This document shows, piece after piece, positions 35,280 to 47,072 of a stretch of 64,000 nt of DNA; the first letter of the stretch is position 1, and each line of letters starts with the position of its first letter. The stretch covers positions 33,369,725 to 33,433,724 of the forward strand of contig CAMTDV010000013.1 in assembly GCA_947069175.1 (NCBI GenBank), written 5' to 3'. This DNA is from Scalesia atractyloides. Taxonomy: Eukaryota > Streptophyta > Magnoliopsida > Asterales > Asteraceae. The notes under the pieces were generated by a model. That model did no database searches. It worked only from the letters and a program-made list of their open reading frames with translations, and was not told where the DNA came from. Position numbers and translations under genes: made by a program.

Positions 35280-36270
35280 GTATGGATTTTGGAGCTTAAT
35301 GGAAGGGTTTCCGGGAAACATTATGAAGGTTTAAAAGTGATATGCAAGACGGGAGTGGAAAACACAAAAATAGGGAAAGAAACCAGTAACCATCGCAGGG
35401 TGGTGCTAGTCTGGCGGAACCTTGTGTAAGTCCTGATGCAATACAACAGCAACCCAGCACACATGCGCCACCTTGTGCCAGGAGGTGGATAAACATGCAA
35501 AAATTTAGTTTTTCACCTATTTAAAGATATCTTCAACCCCAAACGAAAATATCTTCAACCCTAGTTACTTTTGGACTCCCAAAGACGAATTTCCAAGTTC
35601 TAAACCTCAATTTTCTCAAATCTTTCATGAATCAAGATCCAAGACAACCATAGAAGATTCTACCATGATGATGAGTGGCTAATCTCACCTGTGATCTCCT
35701 CTGGGTGTAGGGTTTATAATTAATGCTTTTGATACTTGTTTAAAATAGACTCTTTGGATTGAAAATGTAACCCGTTAAGTTATTGTTAGATCCAATTGTG
35801 GTTTTCTGTTTGAAAGATTTGATCTTGTTAAAACTTTAAATTTATGAACTTTTTGGTCCATGATTTGTTTGTTGATTTACGTTTCATATATTTGTATTGG
35901 TGTGGTGTGAATATCTTAAGTTCGGTTTCTCATCCACTTGATTAACCATATACATAGTCACCATTAAGGGCTTCCCACTAGGTTAACAATATCAATTTGT
36001 TTTGTCAAGCCCAAAACACAGAGTAGATTACCTTTTCTCATAATTGCTTTTCCAATCAATCAAAGTAAATATTTTTATAAACAATCTCACAATCAACCAA
36101 AAAATAATAGTTTTTAGATAATAGTTAATCAACAGAATTTACAATCAAACACTAACCACGTATTCCCTGTGGAGACCACTCTACTTACCCTTGCAAGTAA
36201 AGGTATTTAAGACCGATATTTAAACTTGTTTTTTACAGACTTTTCTACTCAATCAACGACCTTTCAAGTC
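35280..36270 (+). mobile_element. LTR-like remnant of an Athila/Tat-type gypsy element
   Basis: Words typical of the end of Athila/Tat LTRs appear in order: gatgagtggctaatctcacc, gtgtagggtttataattaatg, and near the right end cgtattccctgtggagacca followed by ctacttacccttgcaag. No ends, duplication or coding part could be defined. This is recognition of family style, not an alignment. Confidence 0.4.
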
Positions 36271-36571
36271 ATGCCACTTTAAAACCAAATATTATATCCA
36301 CTAATGAATTAGCATGACCAATGGCGGTTGATTAGAACTGACATCACTAATAACCGCTTTACTTACGCAAAATTTACTATAACTAAATTTAAAAAGTGTG
36401 TAAACAATTATTTATATTAGATGTACTATTATCATCAAGAGATATATGCCTTTTCATTTATGAACATATGTGACTTTTCATGGGAACCAACATATCTATT
36501 ATTTTTTTATGATGCTTGGCAACTAAATCAGGATGTCGCATGAACCGATGCGACGCTCCTAATCTTTCCCT

Positions 36572-36596
36572 CCATGCCTAATCTGATTAGGCATGG
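36572..36596. repeat. Perfect 12-bp inverted repeat with 1-nt loop
   Basis: ccatgcctaatc, t, gattaggcatgg. The surroundings are AT-rich, and no terminator or element end was recognised. Confidence 0.8.
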
Positions 36597-36869
36597 TGCC
36601 CAATGGTTATCATTCTATCGATTGTTGTTGTGTGCTTCTTGTAGGCCATCTCAATATATGGAGTTAGAAGAAACAACATACAAATGCTCATTCCAGGATT
36701 AATGTTGAGTATCGTGTCTTGGGACATATCGCTACATAGCTTCATCAGATTATGTTTTTTGCTTCTCAAGTTGCATTTATCTCTTTTGCTTCTCAAGTTG
36801 CATTGATCTCTTCTTAGAATCTCTGGTGGAATATGGAAATATCTGAATAGCCACTTCTCTGCCACAAGC

Positions 36870-38185
36870 TTTCAATACATACTAAGCAACTCTAGCAAAG
36901 CTCATTGAGGTTTCCTAAAAATGCATTTGCTGCCTTTTAAGTTAAATCTTCCTTGATGTAAGCCCTAGTAAATCCACAACCTTTGAAATAAAAACCTTTA
37001 ACTTAGAAAAATACTAATCAACACCATACAAATTAATGCTTAAAAAGTTTGAATTGAGTTTTTAACATGTCCACTCACTTTTTCACACTTTGCTCCAAGA
37101 TTCACATGGTTATGAAAGTTTCCTTTGCGGGTATATTAAAGGGGTTTAGCAGTTTACACAGTGTGCTTTTCATTATAAGTTATTTTACAACTTCTTTTAT
37201 GAGTTAGTGAACATGTTAGTAACCCATGCATCTTTTCACTTGTAACTAGTATCAATACCCTAATGTGTATTGGTGGACACTTTTATATTTGATAGATTAG
37301 AAAAAAACTTAGTCTCCTATATTTTTACCGCTTCTACTTAGATAACACGTTCATGAATACCAGTGAATGGAAAATGTTAATCATGTTTTATAAATAAACG
37401 TAGTACAAAGCTCTATAATAATCCGAATTAAAGAAATTAAGAGAAGTTACATTTGTAAACAAAGTAAAATTTTATGTAAATAATCACCTTATTGATACAT
37501 CGCATTTGGCTGTTGATAATAGGCAATCTATTATATCTTGTTACAAAGTTTATTAAACTTGCAAGTATTTATCTGGCAATTAATAATCTTGGTAATATGA
37601 AGTTTAACTTTATTTTGAAGAATACGAATAGCCACTATGAAAAGTGAACGACTAAATGGAATGTGTTATCCTATATTTACATTACATAAATATTATTGGA
37701 TCACAACTGTACCTGTTATGAACATGAAATTTATTTTATGTTGAAATAAGCGTTTATATCATGTTAACTCATGTCATACACAAACTTTAGATACCGATAG
37801 TTCCTAATCAATGACTATGAGAGAAATCAATAGTCATTTGTTGAAAGAAATGACCCAAACTTATAGGATCAAAGCGGATGTTTTTTGTTCTCATGCACAT
37901 GCATGGAAAGTTAAAAAAGTTAATACAGTACCGCTATGGTATCGTGGTGTGGTCAAAGTTGTTGCAGTAATTTTTTCGTGTTTTCTTAGGAAGTCTGGTA
38001 CTTTGATTTTCTATATACTAGTCTTCTTTAAGTTTATGTACTTGCATTTTTCATTCCAATAAGAATACCAGTGAAACTTTTGAAGCTTCTCAATTTTGTT
38101 GTTCTTGTTATTATATTTGTTTTATACCAATAATGATAACAGAGCTTGTTAGTACCCTCTCTAAATATTAATCCTTCTCTTTTTT
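36870..38185. other. AT-rich intergenic DNA
   Basis: No gene supported. An 83-codon frame at 37811-38062 has no recognisable domain. Confidence 0.4.
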
Positions 38186-38188
38186 TTC

Positions 38189-39255
38189 ATGGCCACGAAA
38201 AACACCACTCAACCCACTACTCAACTCGTTTCAATATTCAAAGGTGAAGTATATGAATATTGGAGTGTATGTATGAAAACAATCCTTCGATCAAAAAATT
38301 TTTGGGAACTAGTAGAAAGTGGAATCAATGTTCACGAGTCAGACCAAAACAGGCTATGAGAGGCTAAAAGAAAAGATGCAAAAGCGATTGCCTTAATTCA
38401 ACAAGGTGTGCATGACAACTTGTTCTCTCGGATCGCAGGTGCGAACACATATAAGGCAACGTGGGAAACATTTAGGATGGAATACTAGGGAGACTCTCAA
38501 GTATAAACTATAATCAGGGTCTTCATCGTGAATTTGAAAATCTTACCACTAAGGAACCATAGGTGATAGGAGAATACTTCTCTCGTGTTATGTGTAATGT
38601 AAGTGTCAAAGATATTATAGAGAAGAGATCGAAGATTGGAAAATTGTTGGAAAGTTTCTTAGGAGTCTGTCTCCAAAGTTTGATTTTGTTGTCCCCTCCA
38701 TTGAAGTTGCTTTTGATTTAACGTCTCTTACACCCCGAAAACTAATGCGGTGTCTTCAATCATAGGAATAGAGACTCAACTGTCAAGTGGTTGTTAAAGT
38801 GACTGAGAAGATGGCCGAGAAGATGGAAGAACAAGCATTACAAGTTTTTCAAAGTCCTACAATAGGGTTAAATTTCAATTATCGTGGACGAGGAAAAGGT
38901 ACTTTCAGAGGCGGTGGAAGAGTTAGATCACAAGAGAGAGGTAAAATACCATAATTTTAAGTATGTCAAAATATGGGTTTGCTAAGAAGGGTTGTTGGTA
39001 CAATGAAGAAGGCCAAGCTAACGTAACTACTAGTCAAGAAGACAATGAAGTAATTAATGAGGACCAACACCTTTTTCTTGCTATCACAACTGATGAAGAT
39101 GTAAGTGCACAACAGTTTTTGCTAACGAGTAATTCTACATCATCATCTACATCCAATTCATTATGGTTTGTCGACTCGGGTTGCTCAAATTCCATGACTG
39201 GGTGCAAACTCAGTTTTACTACTATTGATAAATCAAACAGTTGGCTTGCTAAATT
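38189..39255 (+). pseudogene. Degenerate copia gag and protease start
   Basis: It starts at ATG 38189 after a poly-T tract. The reading FKGEVYEYWSVCMKTILRSK then EAKRKDAKAIALIQQGVHDN and SRIAGANTYKATWETFRMEY is the UBN2-type gag of copia elements. A glycine/arginine-rich region (RGRGKGTFRGGGR) and a broken zinc knuckle (only KYGFAKKGCWY remains, its His changed to Phe) follow. The protease motif WFVDSGCSNSMTG has DSG at 39173-39181. Stops and frameshifts are frequent, and homology stops near 39255. No LTR was found next to it. Confidence 0.88.
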
Positions 39256-40199
39256 CCTTCTCAACAAACAATTTCTAAATTTCAACATTGCTTAAACTGA
39301 ACCCAAACTTGTACATAAATTCCAATGAAACGTTTAACAAAACCATAGTTTCCAAACTCTTAAGAAACAAGAAATTACTAAAACCCCCACAAACCAATCG
39401 ATCCAAAATAAACCAAAAAACAATAATGCAGGTATAGATTTAGTCGTACTATGTAAGAATACATCTTTAGCAGCACCATGATTCACTTATGCGGATCAAT
39501 AATCAATCAAATTCACTCAATAACTAACAAGTTTAACAGGAACACAAATCAAAACAGTCTTTGTCTGATCCTATTAATGGGTATAAACAGAAAAGATTGG
39601 AGTTTTAAGTTGATTTCTATGTGTTGAAGTGTGTGGGAAACTAGATGCATGAACCCACCTCAATTTCCCCCCTAACATACATAAACACCTACTACCAATT
39701 TTGAAATTGAAATTTTACAGGGGAAAAGGGTCGATCAAATGGGGGAAAGAGAAGTGTTTTTCATTAGATTTAACACATGCGGGAAGTGTTTTAAGGTTTT
39801 AGGTTGGGTGTGTGTTGTATCGCAAAAAGATGGTGATGGTGGTTGAAAATGTGAGGTGGCCGATGGTAGTGGTGGTATTAGAGAGAGATAGAGAGAGGGA
39901 GAGAGAAAATATGGTGGTAGTATTGGTGCTAGTGCTAGTGGTGGAGAAAGGGGGATGATGCAGTGTGTTATGTTCTAGAAAAAAATGGGGGTACAAATTG
40001 GGGTTAGGATTTTTAAGGTCAAAAGACTGTTTGCCCCTTCTACAGTATATTCCGTTAGGCATATAACAGAATATATACGCGGTAATTGGCTTAAGGAACT
40101 CACACTTTAGCAAAAACCAAACCCGAGGGACGCATATATCCTTTTTTTTTTGAAAATAAGGACTCAGGTTGATACCACCCACATACCCATGGACACAAA
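39256..40199. other. Intergenic DNA with low-complexity GGT/GAGA tract
   Basis: No gene supported. 39830-39960 is a purine-rich ggtggt and gagaga tract that yields a spurious serine/threonine-rich frame on the reverse strand. Confidence 0.4.
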
Positions 40200-40209
40200 C
40201 TGCATTTTA

Positions 40210-40292
40210 GTCATATATATATACATACATATATATACATATATATACATACATATATATACATGTATATATATACACACACATATATATAT
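40210..40292. repeat. (CA/TA)n microsatellite
   Basis: Irregular atatatacata repeats. Confidence 0.9.
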
Positions 40293-40577
40293 GTAGCGAA
40301 GGCATGTCGTCGCTATAGCAACTTTTATAAAAAAAACAAACGTTTTTAGCTTAATAATAGCGACGACCCTTCGCCGCCCTAGAGTTTCATAAAGGCACCA
40401 ACTTTTTCCATATTATCCACCCAATCTAACCTAATGAAATGTTATTGCCGTAAGGTGACCTAACCTAAAAATATGAGAAAGTCAATGGCCACAACATGTT
40501 GTCGCCAAAGGGCAACTTTGCTAATGACTCATGCCGTCGCTATAGCCTTCGTCGACATAGATCCAAAATTTGTAGTG
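40293..40577. mobile_element. CACTA (En/Spm) element end
   Basis: The right end read inversely starts CACTACAAATTTTGG. It is followed by subterminal cgaaggctatagcgacggc words, and the left part holds their counterparts (gcgaaggcatgtcgtcgctatag). CACTACAA ends with AGCGACG subterminal repeats are the hallmark of CACTA elements. The left CACTA terminus is missing. Confidence 0.6.
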
Positions 40578-41699
40578 TATATATATAGACTAATATATAG
40601 TTACAAAAAAAGAATACTCTTTGAAGTATTTACGCACTTCATTTGACCTAATATTATCATCGACCAATTATTATAATCTTAGACGGCTTATTAACTAACT
40701 GGACACTGTTTGACCATAATTAGCTATGTTTGACAAATTACGTCCATATTTGACCATGATTGATCCTGTTTCTTGCAAGTCACTAGCCTATTCTACAACA
40801 TTGGTCTCAAAAACCTACACGACATAATATCTTGCAAATATAGCAACAAACTTGTGAGTGAAATGGTTCATTGCTCAATTTACAATGAGAATTGCAACAT
40901 TACTTGTTCGTGATAGTTGTTCAAATGCAATTTAATCACAAAAATTTATTGTCATATTTTGTTGCAAATATAGCAACAAATCATTTCGGTCTTGTTGGGT
41001 GTATATGAGGTTGATGCTTTACCAAAGTATTATTAGCTTGTTGCTGATAACTAATTGATGCTAATATGTATATTCAATGCTAAGGTATGATTGTTACTGA
41101 GGTTCATCTAGTACGAAAGTTCACGACTATTACTGAGGTACCGAAGTTTACATTGTTGAGAACATTTGCATGTCAGTACATGTTAGTGTGACGACCATGT
41201 TACACAATAGAGAAAGCTCTACAACAGTGCAACTGTCACGTACAATATTGTTATCAAATCCTATAATATATTAGTGTTATCGTGTTGTTTTGTAATAAAT
41301 GGATTGTATTGATTCTCTTACTAGAATTAACCATGAAGATTTATTTATATATTCTACCAACATTGGGTGTTAGGGATAGTCCTATAAGTATAGTTTGTAT
41401 TTCTCACATCCAAGGGTGTATGTTGGTTTTCATCACAAACTAGGCAATTTATCTATTGAAAGAAATATACTTTGGGGCTTAAAGTAATTTGTTTTTGATT
41501 TTTTTTTCGCAAATTACTTCTGTATTACTAAGTATGAATTCTGCATTTCTTTGTAATTCACATAAGTTCTTGTAGTTCTTGTGATAGAAATGATCTTGTT
41601 TCTAAAAACAGATCTTTTATCTCTTCATTTACTAGTTTAACCCTCACTATATCGTTTGTGTTTCCTTTGTGAGAATTTCCCTTAAAGTAACATCTGAGT
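40578..41699. other. AT-rich intergenic DNA, possibly the 5' part of the next copia relic
   Basis: No gene or clear LTR boundary. ttgcaaatatagcaaca is duplicated at 40833 and 40961. Confidence 0.35.
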
Positions 41700-41707
41700 T
41701 TGCAAAG

Positions 41708-42800
41708 ATGACTACTCATGATACGGGTACCATCAACAAAACACCAAGGTTGATAATAGATGATTTCTCTACATGGAAAGTAACGATGCAGAGTTATATC
41801 AATGCTTTAATCAATTGAGAGTTATCTTGGAAGGACCATTGTACCTATGGTTCAATCTGCTAATGATCTAAACACTATAGTTCTAAAAAATGGTCATTAT
41901 TCTGATGAAGATCATTAGGGGAGGGAGATTAATTTCAAAGATTTAAAGTGTACTGCAAAATGGATATACCACTTTTAAAGAGCTTTGGGAAGCTCTCGAA
42001 GAAATGTTTTAAGGAACGGATTATATGGAAGAGAACAAGAAAGATTTCCTGGAAGCAACAATATGAGATGTTTTCTCATGTTAAAGGAGAGTTAATGATT
42101 ACACAATACAATAGGTTCAATATTCTGTTGAATGAACTAGAAGTTGTAAAAGTAAAGATTGGTAATCATGATATTGTAAAGACTTTCATTAGATCTCTGC
42201 CTTCTTCTTGGAAATTCTATACTGTTTCAATTAAAAGAATTGAAAACCTAAAAACTTTACAAGGGGTGAGCAGTTTGGGATAATTGACATATGAAATGGG
42301 AATGCGCCAAGAAAATGAATTTCGATCCAAAATAAACCCTTTTCCACCTTCGTTTGCTTTTCACTCATCCACTTCTAAACACCCTACCATAGTTCATCAA
42401 AAACCTTCATCACTTCCCTTAATCACTTTTTCCGGCCACACGAATCTCACAGGATACTTCAAACCTTTTTGCTCAACAAAACACTTGTTTTACTCATGGA
42501 GCATTTGTAGTTGAATGTGTCAAACAACTTTCATTTCATTCAAGAGGATCTAGAACACTTCCATCCATATGATCTTGAAGAAATAGATATCAACTATCAA
42601 ATGGCCATGGTATCCTTAAGGGCAAGAAAATTTTACAGTGGCATGGAAAGGCCAGTTGTTAGGAACACATGAATAGGGGTTTTACATAACAAGATAACAA
42701 GATCAAATGTTACATCTATGATCAACTAGGAGTTTTGGCAAGGGAGTTCAAGTCTCCAAAGGCCAATCCAGGGTCACCGCACCATGGTAACATCAGTAGC
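41708..42800 (+). pseudogene. Degenerate copia gag
   Basis: From ATG 41708 the frames give PRLIIDDFSTWKVTMQSYIN, then after shifts MFSHVKGELMITQYNRFNIL, LNELEVVKVKIGNHDIVKTF, IRSLPSSWKFYTVSIKR, EDLEHFHPYDLEEIDINYQM and AMVSLRARKFY. The order is that of UBN2-type copia gag. The zinc knuckle near 42710 is degenerate (CYDQLGVLAREFKSPK, with two ligands lost). No pol follows. It is a different gag family from 38189-39255. Confidence 0.85.
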
Positions 42801-42999
42801 GGAGGGTCAAACGTTAGAACCGTACTTAACAATAACCTCCAATTATTTATTTTGATTTTAGTCATTGAATTGATTTCATCACCCAAGTTATTTTCATCAC
42901 TTTTCAGTTAAAAATATTTTACTTTTATCCGCCCTGTAGACAGAGAGCGGGGAAATAGAAGATATAATTGTATTTTTCAATAGAAACCTAATCAGGAGA

Positions 43000-43215
43000 T
43001 GAATTTTTGGTGCATTGGCAATCTTATGATATTTTAAAGTGGAGATTATGGATTCAAATCTTCCTTGAAGTAAAAATGTTATGGGTTAGTTTCACTTGGA
43101 ATGGTAGTGAGTCGGATCACTAGCACCGTCTGCGTTCATGGGCGTAAGGTAACCTTTTGCCATTGTACATGGATGATCAATTTTTGTTTATCATTGAAAA
43201 AAATAAAAGCTAAGC
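43000..43215 (+). mobile_element. Candidate tRNA-derived SINE
   Basis: A pol III A-box-like word tggtgcattgg (43008-43018) is followed by a B-box-like ggattcaaatc (43050-43060). A short body ends in an A-rich tail (gaaaaaaataaaa). The spacing is near that of tRNA-derived SINEs. Flanking duplications were not found. Confidence 0.4.
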
Positions 43216-43613
43216 AAAAAGATATAGGAGAATTGGTTCATAATAGGAGAATTGATTCGGACACCATTAAGATGTAGTGTATATCTTTGATGGTGCTGTA
43301 GATACGCCTTCTTTGTGTTATATATGTGTGAGTTAATTATGTATAATAAATTTTAAAAATAAACAAACCACATCCATTTTTAATAACTAAGTTCTTTTTT
43401 GCGTAACAGTGGAGAATAACTTGCTTTTCAACATTTGTTATATTTTACCTTTTCATACCTTTTAGAAAATACATTTGCTTTACAATTCCTTTTTTATATT
43501 GGGGAGACGGATGGAACCAAAAGGTATTTGTTTGTATGTTAGTAACTTCAAATTTTAACTTTCAACCTCTTATTATCATATCTTTCCAAAATATATGATA
43601 AATAAAGATTGAA

Positions 43614-43614
<1 letters not shown>

Positions 43615-43666
<52 letters not shown>
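43615..43666. repeat. (TA)n microsatellite
   Basis: A pure TA run of about 50 bases. Confidence 0.97.
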
Positions 43667-43669
<3 letters not shown>

Positions 43670-43701
43670 AGGATCATATACATATAGGGTTAACGTGCTA
43701 A

Positions 43702-43937
43702 GCATGCGAATTAAAGAAACAAAAAAAGATATGATGACAAAGTTATAAATATTAATAACTTAGAAGGCGTTGTTTTTTCCCAAAAGCTCTTCCTAGTCAC
43801 TTTTGTTTGTGCCACACAAAGCATGCAAATTAAAGAAACAAAAAAAGCTATGATGACAATGTTATAAATATCAATAACTTAGAAGGCGTTGTTTTTTCCC
43901 AAAAGCTCTTCCTAGTCACTTTTGTTTGTGCCACGCA
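43702..43937. repeat. 119-bp tandem duplication
   Basis: gcatgcgaattaaagaaac at 43702 recurs as gcatgcaaattaaagaaac at 43821. The copies stay nearly identical through aacttagaaggcgttg to gtttgtgccac. The duplicated unit contains the left TIR of the adjacent PIF-like element. Confidence 0.92.
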
Positions 43938-44721
43938 GATCACATTCTCTAAACACAGAACTTTTCATCAAAACCCTAAACTCCTCTCCCAGCCACCTAC
44001 CGCTCCGGCGACACCTTCGGTCGGCCTCCTCACCTCTCCCAGCCATCACCTTTCTCCTCTCCGCGTCTCCCTCCGTCACTCGGCCTCCTCACCGCCTTCG
44101 GCGGTTTCACGAACAAGTGTGTATTTGATTAATTTGTTATGATTTTTGTTGAAATTGAAAGGATTTTGACGGTACAATGGTTTCACGAACTGGTGTGTAT
44201 TTGATTAATTTGTTGAAATTGAATGGATTTGAAGGTAAAATGAATAAATACCTTCCTTTTCATCTGCTTTTCTTACTTCTTACTCTCCAATAACACCCTG
44301 AATTTCATTGCCACTCCACTGTTCATCTTTTTTTTCTTTCTCTTAATTTTGAAATTCTTGATAATTACATACTACAAGTACATACAATTTCAACAGCCAT
44401 AAGCCTAAATTGAATCAATTCTTTTCAGTAGAAAAACGGAGATTATAGACGTAACTGTTGACCATTGGCGTTAAATATGAAACGGCTATTGATTTTAAGT
44501 GGAAAAGGCGGTGTCAAAAGCAGACGGAAAAGAAGGGGTTAATGGCAACGTTAAGCTGTTTTTTATAAGATGTATAATTTCAGTTGATTTTAGCAGTTTG
44601 CAGAAGTTAAAAAGCAACCAGTTTTCTTCTTGAATACTGCAGAGGTTTGGTCTACCTTTTCAACTACAGATGTTGTCTGCATACTATTGACATTTTACTT
44701 CTGAAAAAACAAAAACACCTT
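43884..44721. mobile_element. Second PIF/Harbinger-like non-autonomous element
   Basis: The right end (read inversely ggtgtttttgttttttcag) and its subterminal words (ttagcagtttgcagaag, ctgcagaggtttgg) match the element at 27075-28190. The CT-rich interior (43960-44110, tctcccagccacc) is also analogous. The left end, ggcgttgttttttcc, is diverged. The 3-base flanks do not match cleanly. Confidence 0.6.
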
Positions 44722-44810
44722 AATTTTTGAGATAGTTTATATACATGTATAGGGTTAGGATAAAAATAAAAACCTATACGATACCATAATTCTAGTTTTT
44801 GTGTGTGTGT

Positions 44811-44841
<31 letters not shown>

Positions 44842-45668
44842 GGTGAGGTTATTGTGAGAAAATTTAAAAGTGTGAGAAGGATAAGAAAAAATCTAAACCA
44901 TTAGATATTTAATCTAATGGTTGAGATCATAGTGGCAATTCTCTAAATAATATTGACTATTAAACTAACTAATTTTCTAGATTAAGGGTATAAAGATAAA
45001 TTTCATATTTTTAAATTAAGAACTAACATTAATACACATGCAAAGTTCCCCTTTTCTTTTTTAAACATCAATAACTTTTTATGCGTAACTCTTTTTTTAA
45101 AAAAATTACACCCTAATAATGAGTGTTTTTTATCTTTAATATGAGTACCATATTGATATACTTATGTAGAGTTATTTCTGTTTTTATATATTTAGGGTGT
45201 TATTTCTGTTTTGACTCTGATTAAAGTGTTGACTGGTGTTATCTTAGGGTGTTATTTTTGTTATATTCAATGTTAGAGTGTTCTTTATAAGATGTGTGCC
45301 TTCAATATAACTGTTGTGGTTTTTTTATGAGTTATGGTGTTATTTTTGTTATATTTCTGTTCTTTATAAGATGTATGTCTTCAATATACATGCTGTGGTG
45401 TTTTTATAATATATTTCTGTTCTTTATAAGATGTATGCCTTCAATATACATGTTGTGGTGTTTTTATGAGTTAGAGTGTTATTTCAAAGTCAAAAATCCC
45501 TATAATAACTGCCAAAAATTGGTTGCATATATTCATTCCATAATTAGATTTTATTAGTTAAATTACACTTATACCCTTAAACTACCAAAATGAAAAGGGA
45601 CATATGTCATCTCCATAATATTTATTATCCTTCTCACACTTTTAAATTTTCTCACATGAACCTCTACC
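44842..45668. mobile_element. MITE with TIR of about 40 bp
   Basis: Left tgtgagaaaatttaaaag and its continuation tgtgagaaggataa are inverted at 45627-45655. The whole lies between (TA)n tracts, suggesting a TA target. Near the left end is an internal palindrome (accattagat/atctaatggt). The interior has three copies of ttctttataagatgt at 45280, 45360 and 45420. Its superfamily is unassigned. Confidence 0.75.
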
Positions 45669-45702
45669 TATAAATATATATATATATATATATTATAAAT
45701 AT

Positions 45703-46076
45703 GGTTAGGGTAAAATGAAAACCTATACGAGTTGTGCGAATTTAGAGAACTCGGCCTTACGAAAGGCTTTTAAAAAATCCTTTTTATCATAAAAAATCTT
45801 TTCCAAAAAAAAGAAACTAGATTTTTTTCATTTATAGCGGCCGTAAATGTTGTAAAAAGTGATGTTGCTTATGCTTATGTCGTCACCCTTTTACAACTGT
45901 TGTAAAGGGCCGAAAAACACATTTCGAATTTTCTCTTTTATTTTTTACGGTAGTCTTTCTAAACATTTGAACCTAGGGGTGTGAAAAAATGGGGCAAAAC
46001 TCCCAGGGGAAGTTCGAGTTCTCTAAGTTCTCATAACTCGTAGTGATTTTCTCTTGATCTTGATCTTGATCCTCTA
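45703..46076. mobile_element. Smaller TIR element
   Basis: cgagttgtgcgaatttagag near 45738 is inverted as ctctaagttctcataactcg near 46020. The outer parts also pair loosely and (TA)n tracts flank both sides. It is non-coding. Confidence 0.5.
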
Positions 46077-46779
46077 TATATATAGTGTGTGAGGTTCAAT
46101 GGAAAAAAACAAAAAAAGTGAGAAACCGGAGAAACATTTATTTAACATATATATATATATATATATATAAAATATATATATTTATAAAATTTCAATTTAA
46201 AATGTCAAAACATATTTTTTTAGAATTCTTTTCAAAGTTTTTACATATATAGATGTGTAGAAAGTATTCTAATAATAAGAAATTATTTTTGTAAAAAATT
46301 ATCTTTTTATTAAGTGTTTTTAAGCATTTTTTTAAATTTTCTAGTTGTATTTTTTTATTAAAAAGGCTTAGTATTTATTTATATCCAAAAATTCCTAAAT
46401 TAAACCTTTAAGATGTTAAATTGATTTTTTATTACATATTTAACATGATAAATGCATAGTTTCCAGGTTTCCCATTTTTTGTGTTCTTCATTAAACCCTA
46501 CCTCCCCCCCTCAAAAACGTATATATGGTAATTATTTTTTAAGAAGAATGTATGAGGAGAAAATATTAATCTACACACACTCTCTCTCTCTCAAACACAA
46601 ACACCAACACAGACACATACATACACAGACATTCGTACAAATATACATATATACATACACATATATATAGACATATATAACATTTTTTTATAAAAAAAAC
46701 TAGGGAATGTAAGTTAAATGTTAATAAATGTTTTGTAAAAAAAAGAAAGCACCAAAGAGATTTTTTATAAAAATTCAAT

Positions 46780-46823
<44 letters not shown>

Positions 46824-46944
46824 ATATATATATAATATATATATGTATGCTAAAAATGAAGTTTTAAAATTTTTTATATAAAAATCCACTCGATGCCTTT
46901 TGTTTTTTTGTTATAAAACGTTCCTTAACTAGCAATATGAAACC
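46077..46944. other. AT-rich DNA with microsatellites
   Basis: No gene is visible. (TA)n occurs at 46147-46185 and 46780-46845, and a CT/CA-rich tract at 46570-46675. Confidence 0.5.
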
Positions 46945-47072
46945 TTCCCTCAAGTCAAAGGGAGACCCGGACTTAGCAGTTTGAACGCCTTTTCATGTTT
47001 AATTAGTGAATTGCAGGCAAATGGTCCCCACAAGTGGCTCAGGTTCAAAACTGCACACGCAGACTGCGAAAC
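46945..47072 (+). pseudogene. Athila-type ORF1 relic, left part
   Basis: The frame KGRPGLSSLNAFSCLISEL, then PHKWLRFKTAHADCE runs directly into the target-site copy GAAAC at 47068-47072. It continues in the same frame after the Gypsy-B element at 59729. It resembles the start of the Athila ORF1/gag found in Asteraceae gypsy elements. Confidence 0.6.

Noticed and set aside
36587..36865. 92-codon reverse-strand frame as a possible gene
   Set aside because: No recognisable domain. It contains a 27-bp tandem duplication (gcttctcaagttgcat at 36761 and 36788) and sits in decayed intergenic sequence.
37811..38062. 83-codon frame with a hydrophobic C-terminus as a small membrane protein
   Set aside because: The hydrophobic tail comes from T-rich sequence; no promoter context or family resemblance.
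39799..40182. 127-codon reverse-strand Ser/Thr-rich frame
   Set aside because: It is produced by the GGT/GAGA low-complexity tract.
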